Assembly: GCA_040766665.1 (NCBI GenBank)
Contig: JAXGQD010000003.1
Coordinates: 231,330 to 295,329, forward strand
DNA from: JAXGQD01 sp040766665
GTDB lineage: Bacteria > Bacillota > Clostridia > Saccharofermentanales > Fastidiosipilaceae
Reading direction: 5' to 3'
Length of the DNA stretch: 64,000 bases
In this document: positions 1-8,273 of the stretch, piece after piece
How positions within the stretch are numbered: the first letter of the stretch is position 1
How the letters are laid out: each line of letters starts with the position of its first letter
Notes under the pieces: model-generated
Database searches by the model: none
The model's input: the letters and a program-made list of their open reading frames with translations, nothing else
What the model was told of the DNA's origin: nothing
Translations under genes and position numbers: made by a program

Positions 1-433
1 CATTGCTCTGTTCGGCATTGGCGAGTGCAACCCCCGGTGTGCCTTGCAAATAGAGATTTGATGAGTGAAAAAAACCCTGCCGAAAGAGCGAATCCAGTTC
101 TCTCAGAATTAGCGTCGGATTCTTCCCGAGCTGGCGCGTAAGCTCGTCAAGACTGACAAAGCCATCGCTGTCATTCATGAAAACCATGTCGTAACGACGA
201 GCGGCTTCAATGAGGTTTTTGTTGACAATAAAGCGATAGATTAAAAAGGCAGCGGGCAAAAGCATCGCCCAATAAATCGCCATATGTTCACGCAACTCAC
301 TATTCGGGTCGCTGAGCCCGGAGATAATCGCAAAAATGGCCATACCTCCCAGAATCGAACCCCAGATGAGGCTGCGTTTCCTTTTCAACTCCAAGCGTAG
401 CATCTGTTGCGAGACCAGATAGGAACGGTTCAT
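1..433 (-). CDS. XpaC-like membrane protein, C-terminus cut by window edge
   Basis: The gene starts at an ATG at 433 on the minus strand behind an AAAGGAG ribosome binding site and runs off the left edge, so only about 144 residues are visible. Residues 21-40 and 51-70 are two hydrophobic segments separated by a short acidic loop. A small soluble domain follows (about 80-125) with the pattern DGFVSLDELTRQLG...LRELDSLFRQGFF. This resembles the C-terminal helical domain of XpaC-type proteins (5-bromo-4-chloroindolyl phosphate hydrolysis family), which often sit beside TelA-like proteins. Function is not established. The divergent neighbour is a VWA protein. The family call rests on recognition of the domain pattern only. 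Confidence 0.55.
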   Translation of the reverse strand, partial: MNRSYLVSQQMLRLELKRKRSLIWGSILGGMAIFAIISGLSDPNSELREHMAIYWAMLLPAAFLIYRFIVNKNLIEAARRYDMVFMNDSDGFVSLDELTRQLGKNPTLILRELDSLFRQGFFHSSNLYLQGTPGVALANAEQSN

Positions 434-632
434 GACTTTCTCCTTTACGTTTTCGAGGCCCATTCGATAAGGGAATCGCGATGAGGCTTTTGCCCTATTC
501 TAGCACTTAGAGAGCTTGATTTGGGGAGCAAACACCTTTAGACTGCCACAAAACCTGTCGCTTGCAGGGCGACCTTTTGCCATAAAAATAATCGTATTCT
601 GCAGATACCAAATTAATGAGGAGGAAAGAAAA

Positions 633-1289
633 ATGGCAAAAGCAACAGAAGTGGTTTTCATTCTAGACAAGAGCGGCTCAATGGGTGGTTTGGAGGCCGA
701 CACAATCGGCGGTTTCAACGCCATGCTGAAGAAACAAAAAGAACAAGAAGGTGCGTGTCGCGTCACGACGCTGCTCTTCAACGAACGTACTCAGGTCTTG
801 CATGATCGACTGGACATCGCGGCGGTACGTCCCATGGACGAAAGCCAATATTGCGTTGGAGGAGGGACGGCGCTGCTCGATGCGATAGGCCAGGGTATTA
901 AAAAAATCGCCAACGTCCAAAATAACAGCGATCCTGAGGCACAGGCGGAACAGCTTATTTTTGTGATCATCACCGACGGCTACGAAAATTCGAGTCGGGA
1001 GTTCAGCTCGGCTGAGATTAAAGGCATGATTGAAAAACGCGAGGGCGAAGGCTGGGAGTTCATTTTCTTAGGCGCGAACATCGATGCGGTGGAAACGGCA
1101 AAAAACTTCGGGATTCGCAAAGAGCGTGCACAGGATTTTCACGCCGACAGCCCGGGCGTGGCGCTGAGCTTTAGTGGTGTCAATGACGCCATCGTGAGCC
1201 TGAGGTCGGGCTTGACGCTGCATGAGAGCTGGGGCAGCGCGATTCAGGCGGATTATCTGAAGAGGGCAAAAGGCAAGCCAAAAAAATGA
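633..1289 (+). CDS. von Willebrand factor A (VWA) domain protein
   Basis: A 218-residue protein that is essentially one VWA domain. The MIDAS metal site is intact: DKSGSMGG at residues 12-19 (DxSxS), a conserved Thr in GGGTALLDA, and an Asp in ITDGYEN. There is no signal peptide or membrane segment, so it is probably cytoplasmic and mediates metal-dependent protein contacts. The start at 633 is chosen because GAGGAGGAAAG lies just upstream. A longer in-frame reading from 516 has no such site. The C-terminus is Lys-rich. It is transcribed divergently from the XpaC-like gene. The partner protein is unknown. Confidence 0.85.
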   Translation: MAKATEVVFILDKSGSMGGLEADTIGGFNAMLKKQKEQEGACRVTTLLFNERTQVLHDRLDIAAVRPMDESQYCVGGGTALLDAIGQGIKKIANVQNNSDPEAQAEQLIFVIITDGYENSSREFSSAEIKGMIEKREGEGWEFIFLGANIDAVETAKNFGIRKERAQDFHADSPGVALSFSGVNDAIVSLRSGLTLHESWGSAIQADYLKRAKGKPKK

Positions 1290-1301
1290 GGGTTTTGCCT
1301 A

Positions 1302-1369
1302 TAGCGGAGTTGGTGCCAAGATTTTCGCCTGGCCAAATCAAATCTTGACTAGCCGCAAAAGTTGGCACC
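1302..1369. repeat. dispersed inverted-repeat element, copy 1
   Basis: The first ~53 bases are nearly identical to 24479-24531. Inside, CAAGATTT and AAATCTTG form a stem around a ~15-base loop. In this copy an outer arm, GGTGCCAA (1312-1319) and TTGGCACC (1362-1369), encloses it. It lies between the VWA gene and the ribU promoter. It may act as a terminator-like hairpin, but it has no T-run. Confidence 0.7.
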
Positions 1370-1401
1370 CCCAAACCCGACCCCCATCACATCTCACTCG
1401 C

Positions 1402-1430
1402 TTGCAAAGCCCAATCAGTGGTGCTATCCT
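1402..1430 (+). promoter_or_regulatory. predicted sigma-A promoter of ribU
   Basis: TTGCAA (1402-1407) and TATCCT (1425-1430) are separated by 17 bases and lie about 20 bases upstream of the FMN riboswitch. They match vegetative -35 and -10 hexamers at ideal spacing. Confidence 0.55.
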
Positions 1431-1451
1431 GTAGCCAACAATTAAATAGCT

Positions 1452-1571
1452 GTCTTCGGGGCGGGGTGCGATTCCCCACCGGCGGTAATGAGACCTAGTC
1501 TACGAGCCCGCGAGCAAAGCTGATCCGGTGTGATTCCGGAGCCGACGGTATAGTCCGGATGAAAGAAGATG
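1452..1571 (+). promoter_or_regulatory. FMN riboswitch (RFN element)
   Basis: The conserved RFN blocks are present in order: GGGGCGGGGTG, ACCGGCGGTAAT, AGCCCGCGAGC, GATCCGGTG, TTCCGGAGCCGACGGTATAG and GTCCGGATGAAAGAAGA. This aptamer binds flavin mononucleotide. A terminator hairpin follows, so high FMN should stop transcription before ribU. The downstream gene is a riboflavin transporter, as expected for this class. Confidence 0.97.
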
Positions 1572-1591
1572 CAACTCCAGTTGTAATAACG

Positions 1592-1625
1592 TCCCGTACA
1601 TTTTTTCGATGTGCGGGATTTTTGT
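1592..1625 (+). terminator. expression-platform terminator of the FMN riboswitch
   Basis: TCCCGTACAT (1592-1601) pairs with ATGTGCGGGA (1609-1618) with one U-G pair, followed by a T-rich run. It sits between the FMN aptamer and the ribU ribosome binding site, so it is the likely switchable terminator. Confidence 0.85.
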
Positions 1626-1662
1626 TTCGGCAAAAGACAGCTCAAGAAAGAAAGGATGTCTT

Positions 1663-2244
1663 ATGTTAAACAAACAAAAAACCTCATTCGTCACCGTCGT
1701 CGGCGTGCTTTCCGCACTGTCCATCGCCCTGCTACTCCTCGTACCGGGCCTGACCATCTTCCCCGCGGCCCCCTATCTCAAATACGATCTGATGGACATT
1801 CCCATGCTCATCGCCGGTCTGACCCTCGGACCTGTGGGCGGAGGCCTGGTCTTGGTCATCGGTAGCGCAATCCAATCCCTGCTCTTCGGAGAAGGCGGCC
1901 TACCCGGCTTCGTGATGCACGTGCTGGCTTCCGGTACATTAATTCTTGTCGCCTCACTGATTTACCGCCGCTACAAAACCACCACCGCGATGATTGCCGG
2001 CTTGGTCCTTGGTTCACTGGCCATGGCTGCCGTCATGGTGCCGCTTAACCTCATCATCACCGTACACTGGTATGGAGTGCCTATGGATGTCGTCAAAGCA
2101 GGTTTGATTCCTGTCACGATACCCTTTAACCTTCTGAAGGCGGGGCTGAACTCGGCGATTACTTTTGCCGTGGTGATGGCTATCAAACCGGTCCTGAACC
2201 GCTTCATACAAGAGAAAGGCCAGCGCCAACGCGCGAAAGCCTAA
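1663..2244 (+). CDS. ribU: riboflavin ECF transporter substrate-binding subunit RibU
   Basis: A 193-residue, very hydrophobic protein with about six membrane segments and the layout of ECF S components. Near the middle it has YDLMDIPMLIAGLTLGPVGGG, a RibU-like loop. RibU captures riboflavin and works with the shared EcfT/EcfA module, which is not in this window. Control by the FMN riboswitch directly upstream makes the substrate assignment strong. I use the ATG at 1663, behind AAAGGA. An in-frame ATG at 1609 lies inside the riboswitch terminator and is unlikely to be used. Confidence 0.93.
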   Translation: MLNKQKTSFVTVVGVLSALSIALLLLVPGLTIFPAAPYLKYDLMDIPMLIAGLTLGPVGGGLVLVIGSAIQSLLFGEGGLPGFVMHVLASGTLILVASLIYRRYKTTTAMIAGLVLGSLAMAAVMVPLNLIITVHWYGVPMDVVKAGLIPVTIPFNLLKAGLNSAITFAVVMAIKPVLNRFIQEKGQRQRAKA

Positions 2245-2312
2245 ATCACGCTGGATTTTCGGCCGCCACTCGTACTATCATGGAAACATCTCTTGAGTGG
2301 AGGGCCAGGATC

Positions 2313-3761
2313 TTGGAAGCGACAAATACGAAAAATCCCATGAATTGGGCTGAGCTCTTAACCCCGCTGCGTTTTCGCGCACGTAATCACGTGCTGGCAG
2401 AGGAGGTTGAGAGCTCTTTTGAAAAGGACTACCAACGCATCATCAGCTCGGCCTCGTTTCGCCGCTTGCAGGACAAGACCCAGGTTTTTCCGCTCGATCA
2501 ATCGGATTTCGTGCGTACCCGCCTGACCCACTCTCTTGAAGTTTCGGCTTTAGCCAAAGCTATGGGCAAAAGCATCGCCCAAGAGCTCTACTTTCTAAGC
2601 CTCGCCCCGGAGCTTGACGCTCCTCAGGTCCAGGCCCTCTGTGATGCGCTCTTGGCTGCCGGCCTGATCCACGACATCGGCAATCCGCCCTTCGGCCACT
2701 ACGGCGAGACCACGGTGCGCGACTGGTTCGCACGCAATTTGGGGATTTTGCAGTTCGAGGGCAAAAAACTCAGCGACGTACTCAGCCCCCAGCGCCAAGC
2801 CGATTTTCTTTATTTCGAAGGTAACGCCCAAGCGCTGCGCCTGCTCTCCAAACTCCATTTCCTGGTGGACGACAAGGGCATGAACCTGAGTTTTGCCACA
2901 TTGGGTACCATCATCAAATACCCCTTCTCGTCTACAGATGTCGATAAACACAGCGGCAGTTCGCGCAGTGCCAAGATGGGCTACTTTGAGTCGGAGACGG
3001 ATCTTTTTACCGCTATCCAAGAGGCGACGGGCACGGACGGGCGTACGCATCCGCTGGCTTTGGTTTTAGAAGCCGCAGATGATATTTCTTATCGCACGGC
3101 TGACATCGAAGACGCTTACGCCAAGGGACGTTTTAGCTTTGGTCAATTGCTCTCCGCCCTTGGTGAGAATCTGCGTCTAGCCGAAACAAGTGAGGCGCTG
3201 CGCCTGCTCTTTATGGAGCAGTTGGCGGGCTTGGAGGATTTGTTTAAAGAGGCGCGCGTGCAAAAAATCCATAAGCCCGAGCAGTACGCGCTCCAAAATT
3301 GGCTGGTGCGTTTGCGTGCGCTGATGCACAAGGACTGCGCGCAGTCTTTTGCCATGAATTATGCTGCTATTATGGCAGGGGATTTCACAGCGACTCTTGC
3401 GGAAGGACGCATCAGCGGTTTACTGCTGGACGTGCTGGGGGATATCGCTTACGATTTTGTGTTTTCGTCGAAGCAAATTGTGCAGATGGAAATCGCGGCT
3501 AATACCATTATCGGCGGCCTTTTGGACATGTTTGTTCCTGCCTGTATCGATTGGGATACCGGGCGCAAACAAAGCTCACTCGAACCGCGCTTGATGTCGA
3601 TTATTTCGGATAATTATCGCGCCTGCTACCACCGCTACGCCGCGGGTCAGGATGAGGAGACGCGACTGTACCTGCGCCTGCTCCTGGTGACGGATTACAT
3701 CAGCGGGATGACGGATCATTTTGCCAAAAAGATGTTCCAACAACTGGCGCTGGGGAATTGA
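2313..3761 (+). CDS. dgt: deoxyguanosinetriphosphate triphosphohydrolase-like HD protein
   Basis: An HD-superfamily enzyme of the dGTPase family, which hydrolyses dGTP to deoxyguanosine and triphosphate. Key features are SASFRRLQDKTQVFPL, RTRLTHSLEVS (first metal His), GLIHDIGNPPFGH (the HD pair) and LEAADDISYRTADIEDA (a later metal Asp). Length of about 480-490 residues fits the family. The start is uncertain. A TTG at 2313 has GGAGGG eight bases upstream. An ATG at 2280 and an ATG at 2340 (starting MNWAELLTP, a common family N-terminus) lack clear ribosome binding sites. It follows ribU by a short gap and may be cotranscribed. Confidence 0.88.
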   Translation: MEATNTKNPMNWAELLTPLRFRARNHVLAEEVESSFEKDYQRIISSASFRRLQDKTQVFPLDQSDFVRTRLTHSLEVSALAKAMGKSIAQELYFLSLAPELDAPQVQALCDALLAAGLIHDIGNPPFGHYGETTVRDWFARNLGILQFEGKKLSDVLSPQRQADFLYFEGNAQALRLLSKLHFLVDDKGMNLSFATLGTIIKYPFSSTDVDKHSGSSRSAKMGYFESETDLFTAIQEATGTDGRTHPLALVLEAADDISYRTADIEDAYAKGRFSFGQLLSALGENLRLAETSEALRLLFMEQLAGLEDLFKEARVQKIHKPEQYALQNWLVRLRALMHKDCAQSFAMNYAAIMAGDFTATLAEGRISGLLLDVLGDIAYDFVFSSKQIVQMEIAANTIIGGLLDMFVPACIDWDTGRKQSSLEPRLMSIISDNYRACYHRYAAGQDEETRLYLRLLLVTDYISGMTDHFAKKMFQQLALGN

Positions 3762-4164
3762 GGCGAAAGCGGCGTCGTAGCCGGAGCTGGGTTGCGACGA
3801 ATCCAAACGGCGTCGCAGCCGCCCAAGCAGCGCGACGGGTTTAAATCGCGCGTCTCAAACGAGGTTTGATGCTGACGCGCACCGTAAAAAATCTGGCAAA
3901 ATTTTCGAGAAGCCAAGCTAAACATACGTCAAGAGAGTAAAAGCAAAGTCAGATTAGAAAAATACCGTAATTTTTTTCGCTAATCCAAGTAACCATGGGA
4001 TTAAAATTGGCTTTGCGAAAAAAGTGTCGGTAAAACTCGAAAATAACGTGTATTGAACCCTAAATTCACACTGTATCTTGGATTAGCGGAAATATTGCCA
4101 AACCTCAAAAAGTTTAGGCGAAAGCGGCGTCGCAGCCGCCAAGCAGCGCAACGTATTCCAATCT
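3762..4164. repeat. gene-free stretch with palindromic repeat units
   Basis: About 400 bases between the convergent dgt and cysE genes hold no convincing ORF. Units of a GCGGCGTCGCAGCC...AGCGCGACG family occur at about 3768-3850 (two units) and 4122-4156 (one). Each contains GTCGC and GCGAC or GCAAC arms that can form a hairpin. A separate ~111-base element with inverted ends occupies 3978-4088. The same unit families recur near 19.8, 22.4 and 30.0 kb. Confidence 0.7.
3978..4088. repeat. ~112-bp element with TAATCCAA/TTGGATTA ends, copy A
   Basis: CGCTAATCCAAG (3978-3989) is a perfect inverted match of CTTGGATTAGCG (4077-4088). Two elements with the same outer arms and nearly the same span lie at 30128-30240 and 30200-30311. 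Interior sequences are AT-rich and poorly conserved. Confidence 0.75.
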
Positions 4165-5067
4165 CTAATTCATAAACTCGAGTTCCGGCGACTTGTTCAC
4201 CACTTTGAGCGAGGGGTCGACACTTTGCGCGATAAACACATTACCGCCGATGGTGACGCCGTTGCCGATGACGGTTTCGCCGCCGAGAATCGTTGCCCCA
4301 CCGTAAACCGTGACATCATCACCCAGGGTGGGGTGGCGGCGCACACCGCGCAGGCGCTGACCGCCGCGGGTAGAAAGTGCGCCCAAAGTGACGCCCTGAT
4401 ACAGCTTGACGCGCTTACCGATCACCGTGGTTTCGCCGATGACGACGCCGGTACCGTGGTCGATAAAGAAGTAGGGACCGATTTCCGCGCCGGGATGAAT
4501 ATCAATCCCGGTGATGCTGTGCGCGTGCTCGCTCATGACGCGGGGGATCATCGGCACTTCCAAAAGGAAAAGTTCGTGGGCCAGGCGATGGATAAAAACC
4601 GCCAAGACACCCGGATAGGATATGATGACTTCGCTGTAACTTTGTGCCGCCGGATCGCCTTCGAAGGCCGCTTCAACGTCTGTTTCAATCAATTCGCGCA
4701 CAGATGGTAGGCGCTCGATGAAGTGTTTTGCCAAAACGACAGCACGGCTTTGCTCGACGACGCAATCGTCACAGGCCGCTTGCCCCATAGACTGACGGCG
4801 GATATGACAGAGCGCGTGGGAAATTTCCTGACTCAGACCTTCTTCCAACTGTAGCAAGAGACCGCCGATCTGGTAAGAGCCGACCTGGTCTTCCAGGCTT
4901 TGCGGGGCAAAATACCCCGGAAACATCAGAGCGCGACAAATATCAATCAAAGCGACGATTTTATCGTGATTCGGCAAAAACGAATCATAATCCCCGCGCA
5001 GATGCGGTGACTTTTTATAGCCTTTCAGAAGGGCGTCGACGGTGACGGCTAATTTGCTGTGCGACAT
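4165..5067 (-). CDS. cysE: serine O-acetyltransferase
   Basis: Transfers acetyl from acetyl-CoA to L-serine, the first step of cysteine synthesis. The 300-residue protein has an N-terminal helical half and a C-terminal left-handed beta-helix of hexapeptide repeats. The catalytic stretch reads GIDIHPGAEIGPYFFIDHG followed by TGVVIGETTVIG, with the expected Asp-His motif. It is the longer EpsC-like form. The ATG at 5067 follows AAAGGAT. It is convergent with dgt. No T-box leader is visible in the 167-base gap before msrA. Confidence 0.93.
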   Translation of the reverse strand: MSHSKLAVTVDALLKGYKKSPHLRGDYDSFLPNHDKIVALIDICRALMFPGYFAPQSLEDQVGSYQIGGLLLQLEEGLSQEISHALCHIRRQSMGQAACDDCVVEQSRAVVLAKHFIERLPSVRELIETDVEAAFEGDPAAQSYSEVIISYPGVLAVFIHRLAHELFLLEVPMIPRVMSEHAHSITGIDIHPGAEIGPYFFIDHGTGVVIGETTVIGKRVKLYQGVTLGALSTRGGQRLRGVRRHPTLGDDVTVYGGATILGGETVIGNGVTIGGNVFIAQSVDPSLKVVNKSPELEFMN

Positions 5068-5234
5068 GGCGTTAATCCTTTCGATGGCAGAGTGGTTTCA
5101 GCGACTGGGTAGTATTTGTAACTGTGGCAGTGCGATGCCGGTAACTAGGTCAAACCGGTGACAGTACCGCTAACGGCGATAATGCGATACGGCTGACAGT
5201 GCAGGAGATGGCGCTGAAAACGAATCGACAAACC

Positions 5235-5834
5235 CTAAACAAGCGGCGCTTCGATGGCTTCCTCGATATCCACATGACCGCTTGATTCATCAAGTAAAGA
5301 AAAATCCAAACTGCGGTAGGTCTCGGGATGCTTGTCCAAGTAATTTTGCTGCTCTTCTTCGGCCGGGACGAAATTGTCCAGACGCACCAGCTCGACCGTG
5401 ATGCGATCGGCGTGCTTCTCGCGGTAGCGCTCAAAAGCTGCTTTGATGAGCTTCAAATCGTGTTCTTCGGTGTAGTAGACGCCGGTGCGGTATTGGTAGC
5501 CCCAGTCGTAGCCTTGGTGACCTTTTGCCACAGGGTCGATGACCGAGAAAAAGACATCGAGCAGCTGTTCGAGTCTGACGATATCGGGGTCGTAGAGGAT
5601 GCGAATGGCAAAAGCAAAGCCCGTATTCCCGCGATCTACTTCTTTGAACGTGACGTTTCTGTAGCGGCCGTTGACGTAACCCGCCTGGCATTCGGCGACA
5701 CCGCGCACGCGGCTGAAAAAGGCCTGGGCGCTCCAAAAACTGCCTGCGGCGAGCACGATGCTCTGCAGGCGCTCGGGCAAATAACACATCCCGTCGTTGG
5801 GGTTGGGGGGAAGAAGATATGCGCTCTCACTCAT
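5235..5834 (-). CDS. msrA: MsrA-family protein with catalytic Cys replaced by Ser
   Basis: The 199-residue protein has the fold signatures of peptide methionine-S-sulfoxide reductase: RVRGVAECQAGYVNG, GHQGYDWGYQYRTGVYY and a C-terminal AEEEQQNYLDKHP that replaces the usual AEDYHQDYL. The invariant catalytic motif GCFW reads GSFW here (Ser32, codon AGT, not the TGA that would encode selenocysteine). Cysteines remain at positions 17 and in AECQAGY. Normal MsrA chemistry needs the missing Cys, so activity is doubtful. The start at 5834 has AAGGAGG upstream. It is divergent from ctsR and shares the region with CtsR operators, so it may be under heat/protein-stress control. Confidence 0.8.
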   Translation of the reverse strand: MSESAYLLPPNPNDGMCYLPERLQSIVLAAGSFWSAQAFFSRVRGVAECQAGYVNGRYRNVTFKEVDRGNTGFAFAIRILYDPDIVRLEQLLDVFFSVIDPVAKGHQGYDWGYQYRTGVYYTEEHDLKLIKAAFERYREKHADRITVELVRLDNFVPAEEEQQNYLDKHPETYRSLDFSLLDESSGHVDIEEAIEAPLV

Positions 5835-5928
5835 GGCCGTGCCTCCTTCGTCGTTGGTTGGAAACGACTTGCATTTATTTTAGCAGAAAGCGGAGAAAGG
5901 GGGGGCTGGGTTTTGCCCGAAAAATAAA

Positions 5929-6009
5929 TGTCAAAGAAAGTCAAAAAGTTTTCAAAAATCGCTTGACATTGAAAAACAAGGCTTTATAATAAAGTCAAAG
6001 AAAGTCAAA
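5929..6009 (+). promoter_or_regulatory. ctsR promoter with two CtsR operators
   Basis: Two direct-repeat operators of the CtsR type are visible: TGTCAAAGAAAGTCAAA (5929-5945) and AGTCAAAGAAAGTCAAA (5993-6009). Between them lies a sigma-A promoter, TTGACA (5963-5968), 16 bases, TATAAT (5985-5990). The downstream operator covers the expected start site and the upstream one lies before the -35. The consensus is the known (A/G)GTCAAA repeat with a 3-base spacer. Confidence 0.93.
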
Positions 6010-6029
6010 ACGAAGAAAGGCGGTGCAAA

Positions 6030-6491
6030 ATGGCACGTTTAAGTGATGTCATCGAGGCTCTGCTCAAAGAGATGATCGATGAGAATCAGGGCAGCGTAGA
6101 GATTACGCGTGGCGAATTGGCCGAGCAGCTCAACTGTGTTCCTTCGCAAATAACCTATGTGCTCTCAACCCGTTTTACCAACGGTCAGGGCTATCTGGTC
6201 GAAAGCCGTCGCGGCGGCGGAGGCTGGATACGCATCCATAAACTGGTGACGACAGACACGGCTTCGCAATATGTGATGCACGCGCTGAATACGATGGGCG
6301 ACGAGCTGACACAGCATCAGGCTTATGTCTTCCTCAGAAACTTTGTCGATTATCAGGTGATTGAGGAAAGTATGGCCAAAATCATGCAGGCGGCGGTCTC
6401 CGACCACAGTTTGCAGCTGATTGAGGGGCCGATTAAGGACAAGGTGCGCATGCAGATTCTGAAACAGATGATTTTGCAGCACTCCATGTAG
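6030..6491 (+). CDS. ctsR: transcriptional repressor CtsR
   Basis: The class III heat-shock repressor, 153 residues. A helix-turn-helix (about 22-50) is followed by the glycine-rich wing ESRRGGGGWIRI (about 58-69), whose Arg region contacts DNA and is the known target of McsB. The C-terminal dimerisation part is present. It heads the ctsR-mcsA-mcsB-clpC operon and is preceded by two of its own operators, so it is autoregulated. Confidence 0.97.
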   Translation: MARLSDVIEALLKEMIDENQGSVEITRGELAEQLNCVPSQITYVLSTRFTNGQGYLVESRRGGGGWIRIHKLVTTDTASQYVMHALNTMGDELTQHQAYVFLRNFVDYQVIEESMAKIMQAAVSDHSLQLIEGPIKDKVRMQILKQMILQHSM

Positions 6492-6569
6492 CCGGTGGGT
6501 GGCTGTTGAGGCTTTTGCCATAAAGCAGCGTGGCTGACTTTTAATCTATATATAAAGAGGTGATGCATC

Positions 6570-7199
6570 ATGCTATGTGATCGATGCAATATAAACAAAG
6601 CGAGTGTCCACTTGGAAAACAATATAAACGGCACGGTAAGAAAAGCGGATCTTTGTCCGCAATGCGCAGCCCTGATGGGCATAGGCTCGGAAGGGAGCCT
6701 GTTTGAACAATTTTTCGGGGGTGGCGCACTGGGCGGAAGTTTGGCCCAGAATTTCTTCGGTATCAATGCGCAGTCGAGCGCAAAACAAGGGCTGACAGAA
6801 GCCTGCCCGAGCTGTGGGACGACTTTTAATGAGTTCCAAAAAACGGCGCTTTTCGGTTGCCCGAGCTGTTACAGCAATTTTGAGCCGCGTCTCGCTTCAA
6901 TTTTCAAGCGTGTGCAGGCGGGACAAAATCACGTCGGCCGCAAGTTGGGCGTAGCTGCTGCCAATGAGGCGCAGGTTAAAGAGTTGAGCGATGTCAAAGA
7001 GCAAAAGCTTGAAGAAAGCCCAGTCGCGGAGGATGTACAAGCTGCAGAGACACTGAGTCGAGAAGAACAGATTGAGCGGCTTTTGCAAGAACAAAAAGCA
7101 GCAGTTGCTAAAGAAGACTATGAGGCCGCAGCCCGACTGCGTGATCAGATAAAAGTCCTAAAAGAGGCAGAAACAGAGCAAAAGGAGGATGAAGCGTGA
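6570..7199 (+). CDS. mcsA: McsA, activator of the McsB arginine kinase
   Basis: A 209-residue protein with two zinc-finger modules of paired CxxC motifs (CDRC...CPQC and CPSC...CPSC) in the first ~100 residues. A C-terminal UVR-type helical hairpin (about 170-200, LREQ-like KEDYEAAARLRDQIK) follows. McsA stimulates McsB and links it to ClpC and CtsR. The start has AGAGGTGATG upstream. The gene overlaps mcsB by four bases (ATGA-type coupling). Confidence 0.95.
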   Translation: MLCDRCNINKASVHLENNINGTVRKADLCPQCAALMGIGSEGSLFEQFFGGGALGGSLAQNFFGINAQSSAKQGLTEACPSCGTTFNEFQKTALFGCPSCYSNFEPRLASIFKRVQAGQNHVGRKLGVAAANEAQVKELSDVKEQKLEESPVAEDVQAAETLSREEQIERLLQEQKAAVAKEDYEAAARLRDQIKVLKEAETEQKEDEA

Positions 7200-8250
7200 G
7201 TCAAAAACACTGGTATGAAAGCTGCGGACCGCAGTCCGATGTCGTCGTATCCTCACGTATTCGTCTGGCCCGCAACATCAAAGACGCGGCCTTTCCGAAC
7301 AAACTGAGCTTGCAGGACCAACGCAAACTCAACGAGCGCATCAAGGAAGCTTTCTTCAATAGCAATGCTCAAATGGAAAAACTCTATCTGGATGTCGACC
7401 TTTCGACGCTGTCGGCGGTTGAACAGGAGCTTTTGGTGGAGAAAAGGCTGATTAGCCCTGCACTGCTGAATGCAGCCCATCCGGTCGAAGTTCTGATTCG
7501 TAAGGATGAAGCGGTCTCCATCATGTTGGGTGAGGAAGACCACATTCGCATCCAGGCGATGAGCGCGGGTTTTGATTTGGACTCGGCTTATCAGGAAGCG
7601 GTGCAGGCCGCGATACTCTTGGAGGAGCAACTGCCGATTGCCTACTGTGAGCGCCTGGGCTTTTTGACCGCCTGCCCTACCAATACGGGCACAGGCCTGA
7701 GGGCTTCGGTGATGATGCACCTCCCGGCACTGAGCGAGTTGAATCAAATCAAGAATCTGCAGGTGCAGTTAGGTCAACTCGGTATGACTGTGCGCGGAGC
7801 AATGGGCGAGGGGAGTAAGGGCAGCTTTTGCCTCTATCAAATCTCTAACCAAATTACGCTGGGTTTGAGTGAAGCAGACTTAATTGCCGACCTGAAAAAG
7901 CAACGGAGCAAACCATTGCGCTGGAACAAAACGCCCGCAAAGAGCTGCTCACACACAAGAAGCTGATGCTGGAAGATCGCCTCTACAGAAGTAAAGCGAT
8001 TTTATCCGGTGCCCGCATCCTCTCACAGGATGAAGCGGAACGGCTGCTGTCCGATTTACGTTGGGGTGTTGAACTGGGATTTTTTCCGGATTTGAGCCTT
8101 GAAGATGTGACGGCGCTGATGAGCGAAAGCGGTAGAGCGCAGGTACAGCGCAGTGCGGGACAGACCTTGCCCGCGGAGCAGCGAGACGAGCTGCGTGCCA
8201 CTCACATACGAAACAAACTGAACGCCGAAACCAAACAGGCGCAAGAATAA
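7196..8250 (+). CDS. mcsB: protein arginine kinase McsB, split by a -1 frameshift
   Basis: The phosphagen-kinase-like protein arginine kinase that marks proteins for ClpCP and inactivates CtsR. The N-terminal part (VVVSSRIRLARNI, ITYCERLGFLTACPTNTGTGLRAS-like core) reads in one frame to Lys235 at 7898-7900. That frame then gives a 21-residue unrelated tail and stops at 7966. Reading from base 7900 in the -1 frame continues with ATEQTIALEQNARKELL and LEDRLYRSKAILSGARILS, the normal McsB C-terminus, to 8250. The combined length of ~351 residues matches the family. The shift falls at CTGAAAAAG, so one A fewer than expected would explain it. A TGATG stop-start overlap at 7964-7968 could allow reinitiation. 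It is a real mutation, a programmed shift or a sequencing error. Confidence 0.9.
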
Positions 8251-8273
8251 GCAGCAATGAAAGGAAATACGCT

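Noticed and set aside
1609..1662. Longer RibU start at 1609
   Set aside because: That ATG lies inside the riboswitch terminator hairpin. The ATG at 1663 has a proper ribosome binding site.
5235..5834. Selenocysteine MsrA
   Set aside because: Some clostridial MsrA use TGA for the catalytic residue, but the codon here is AGT (Ser), and no in-frame TGA is present.
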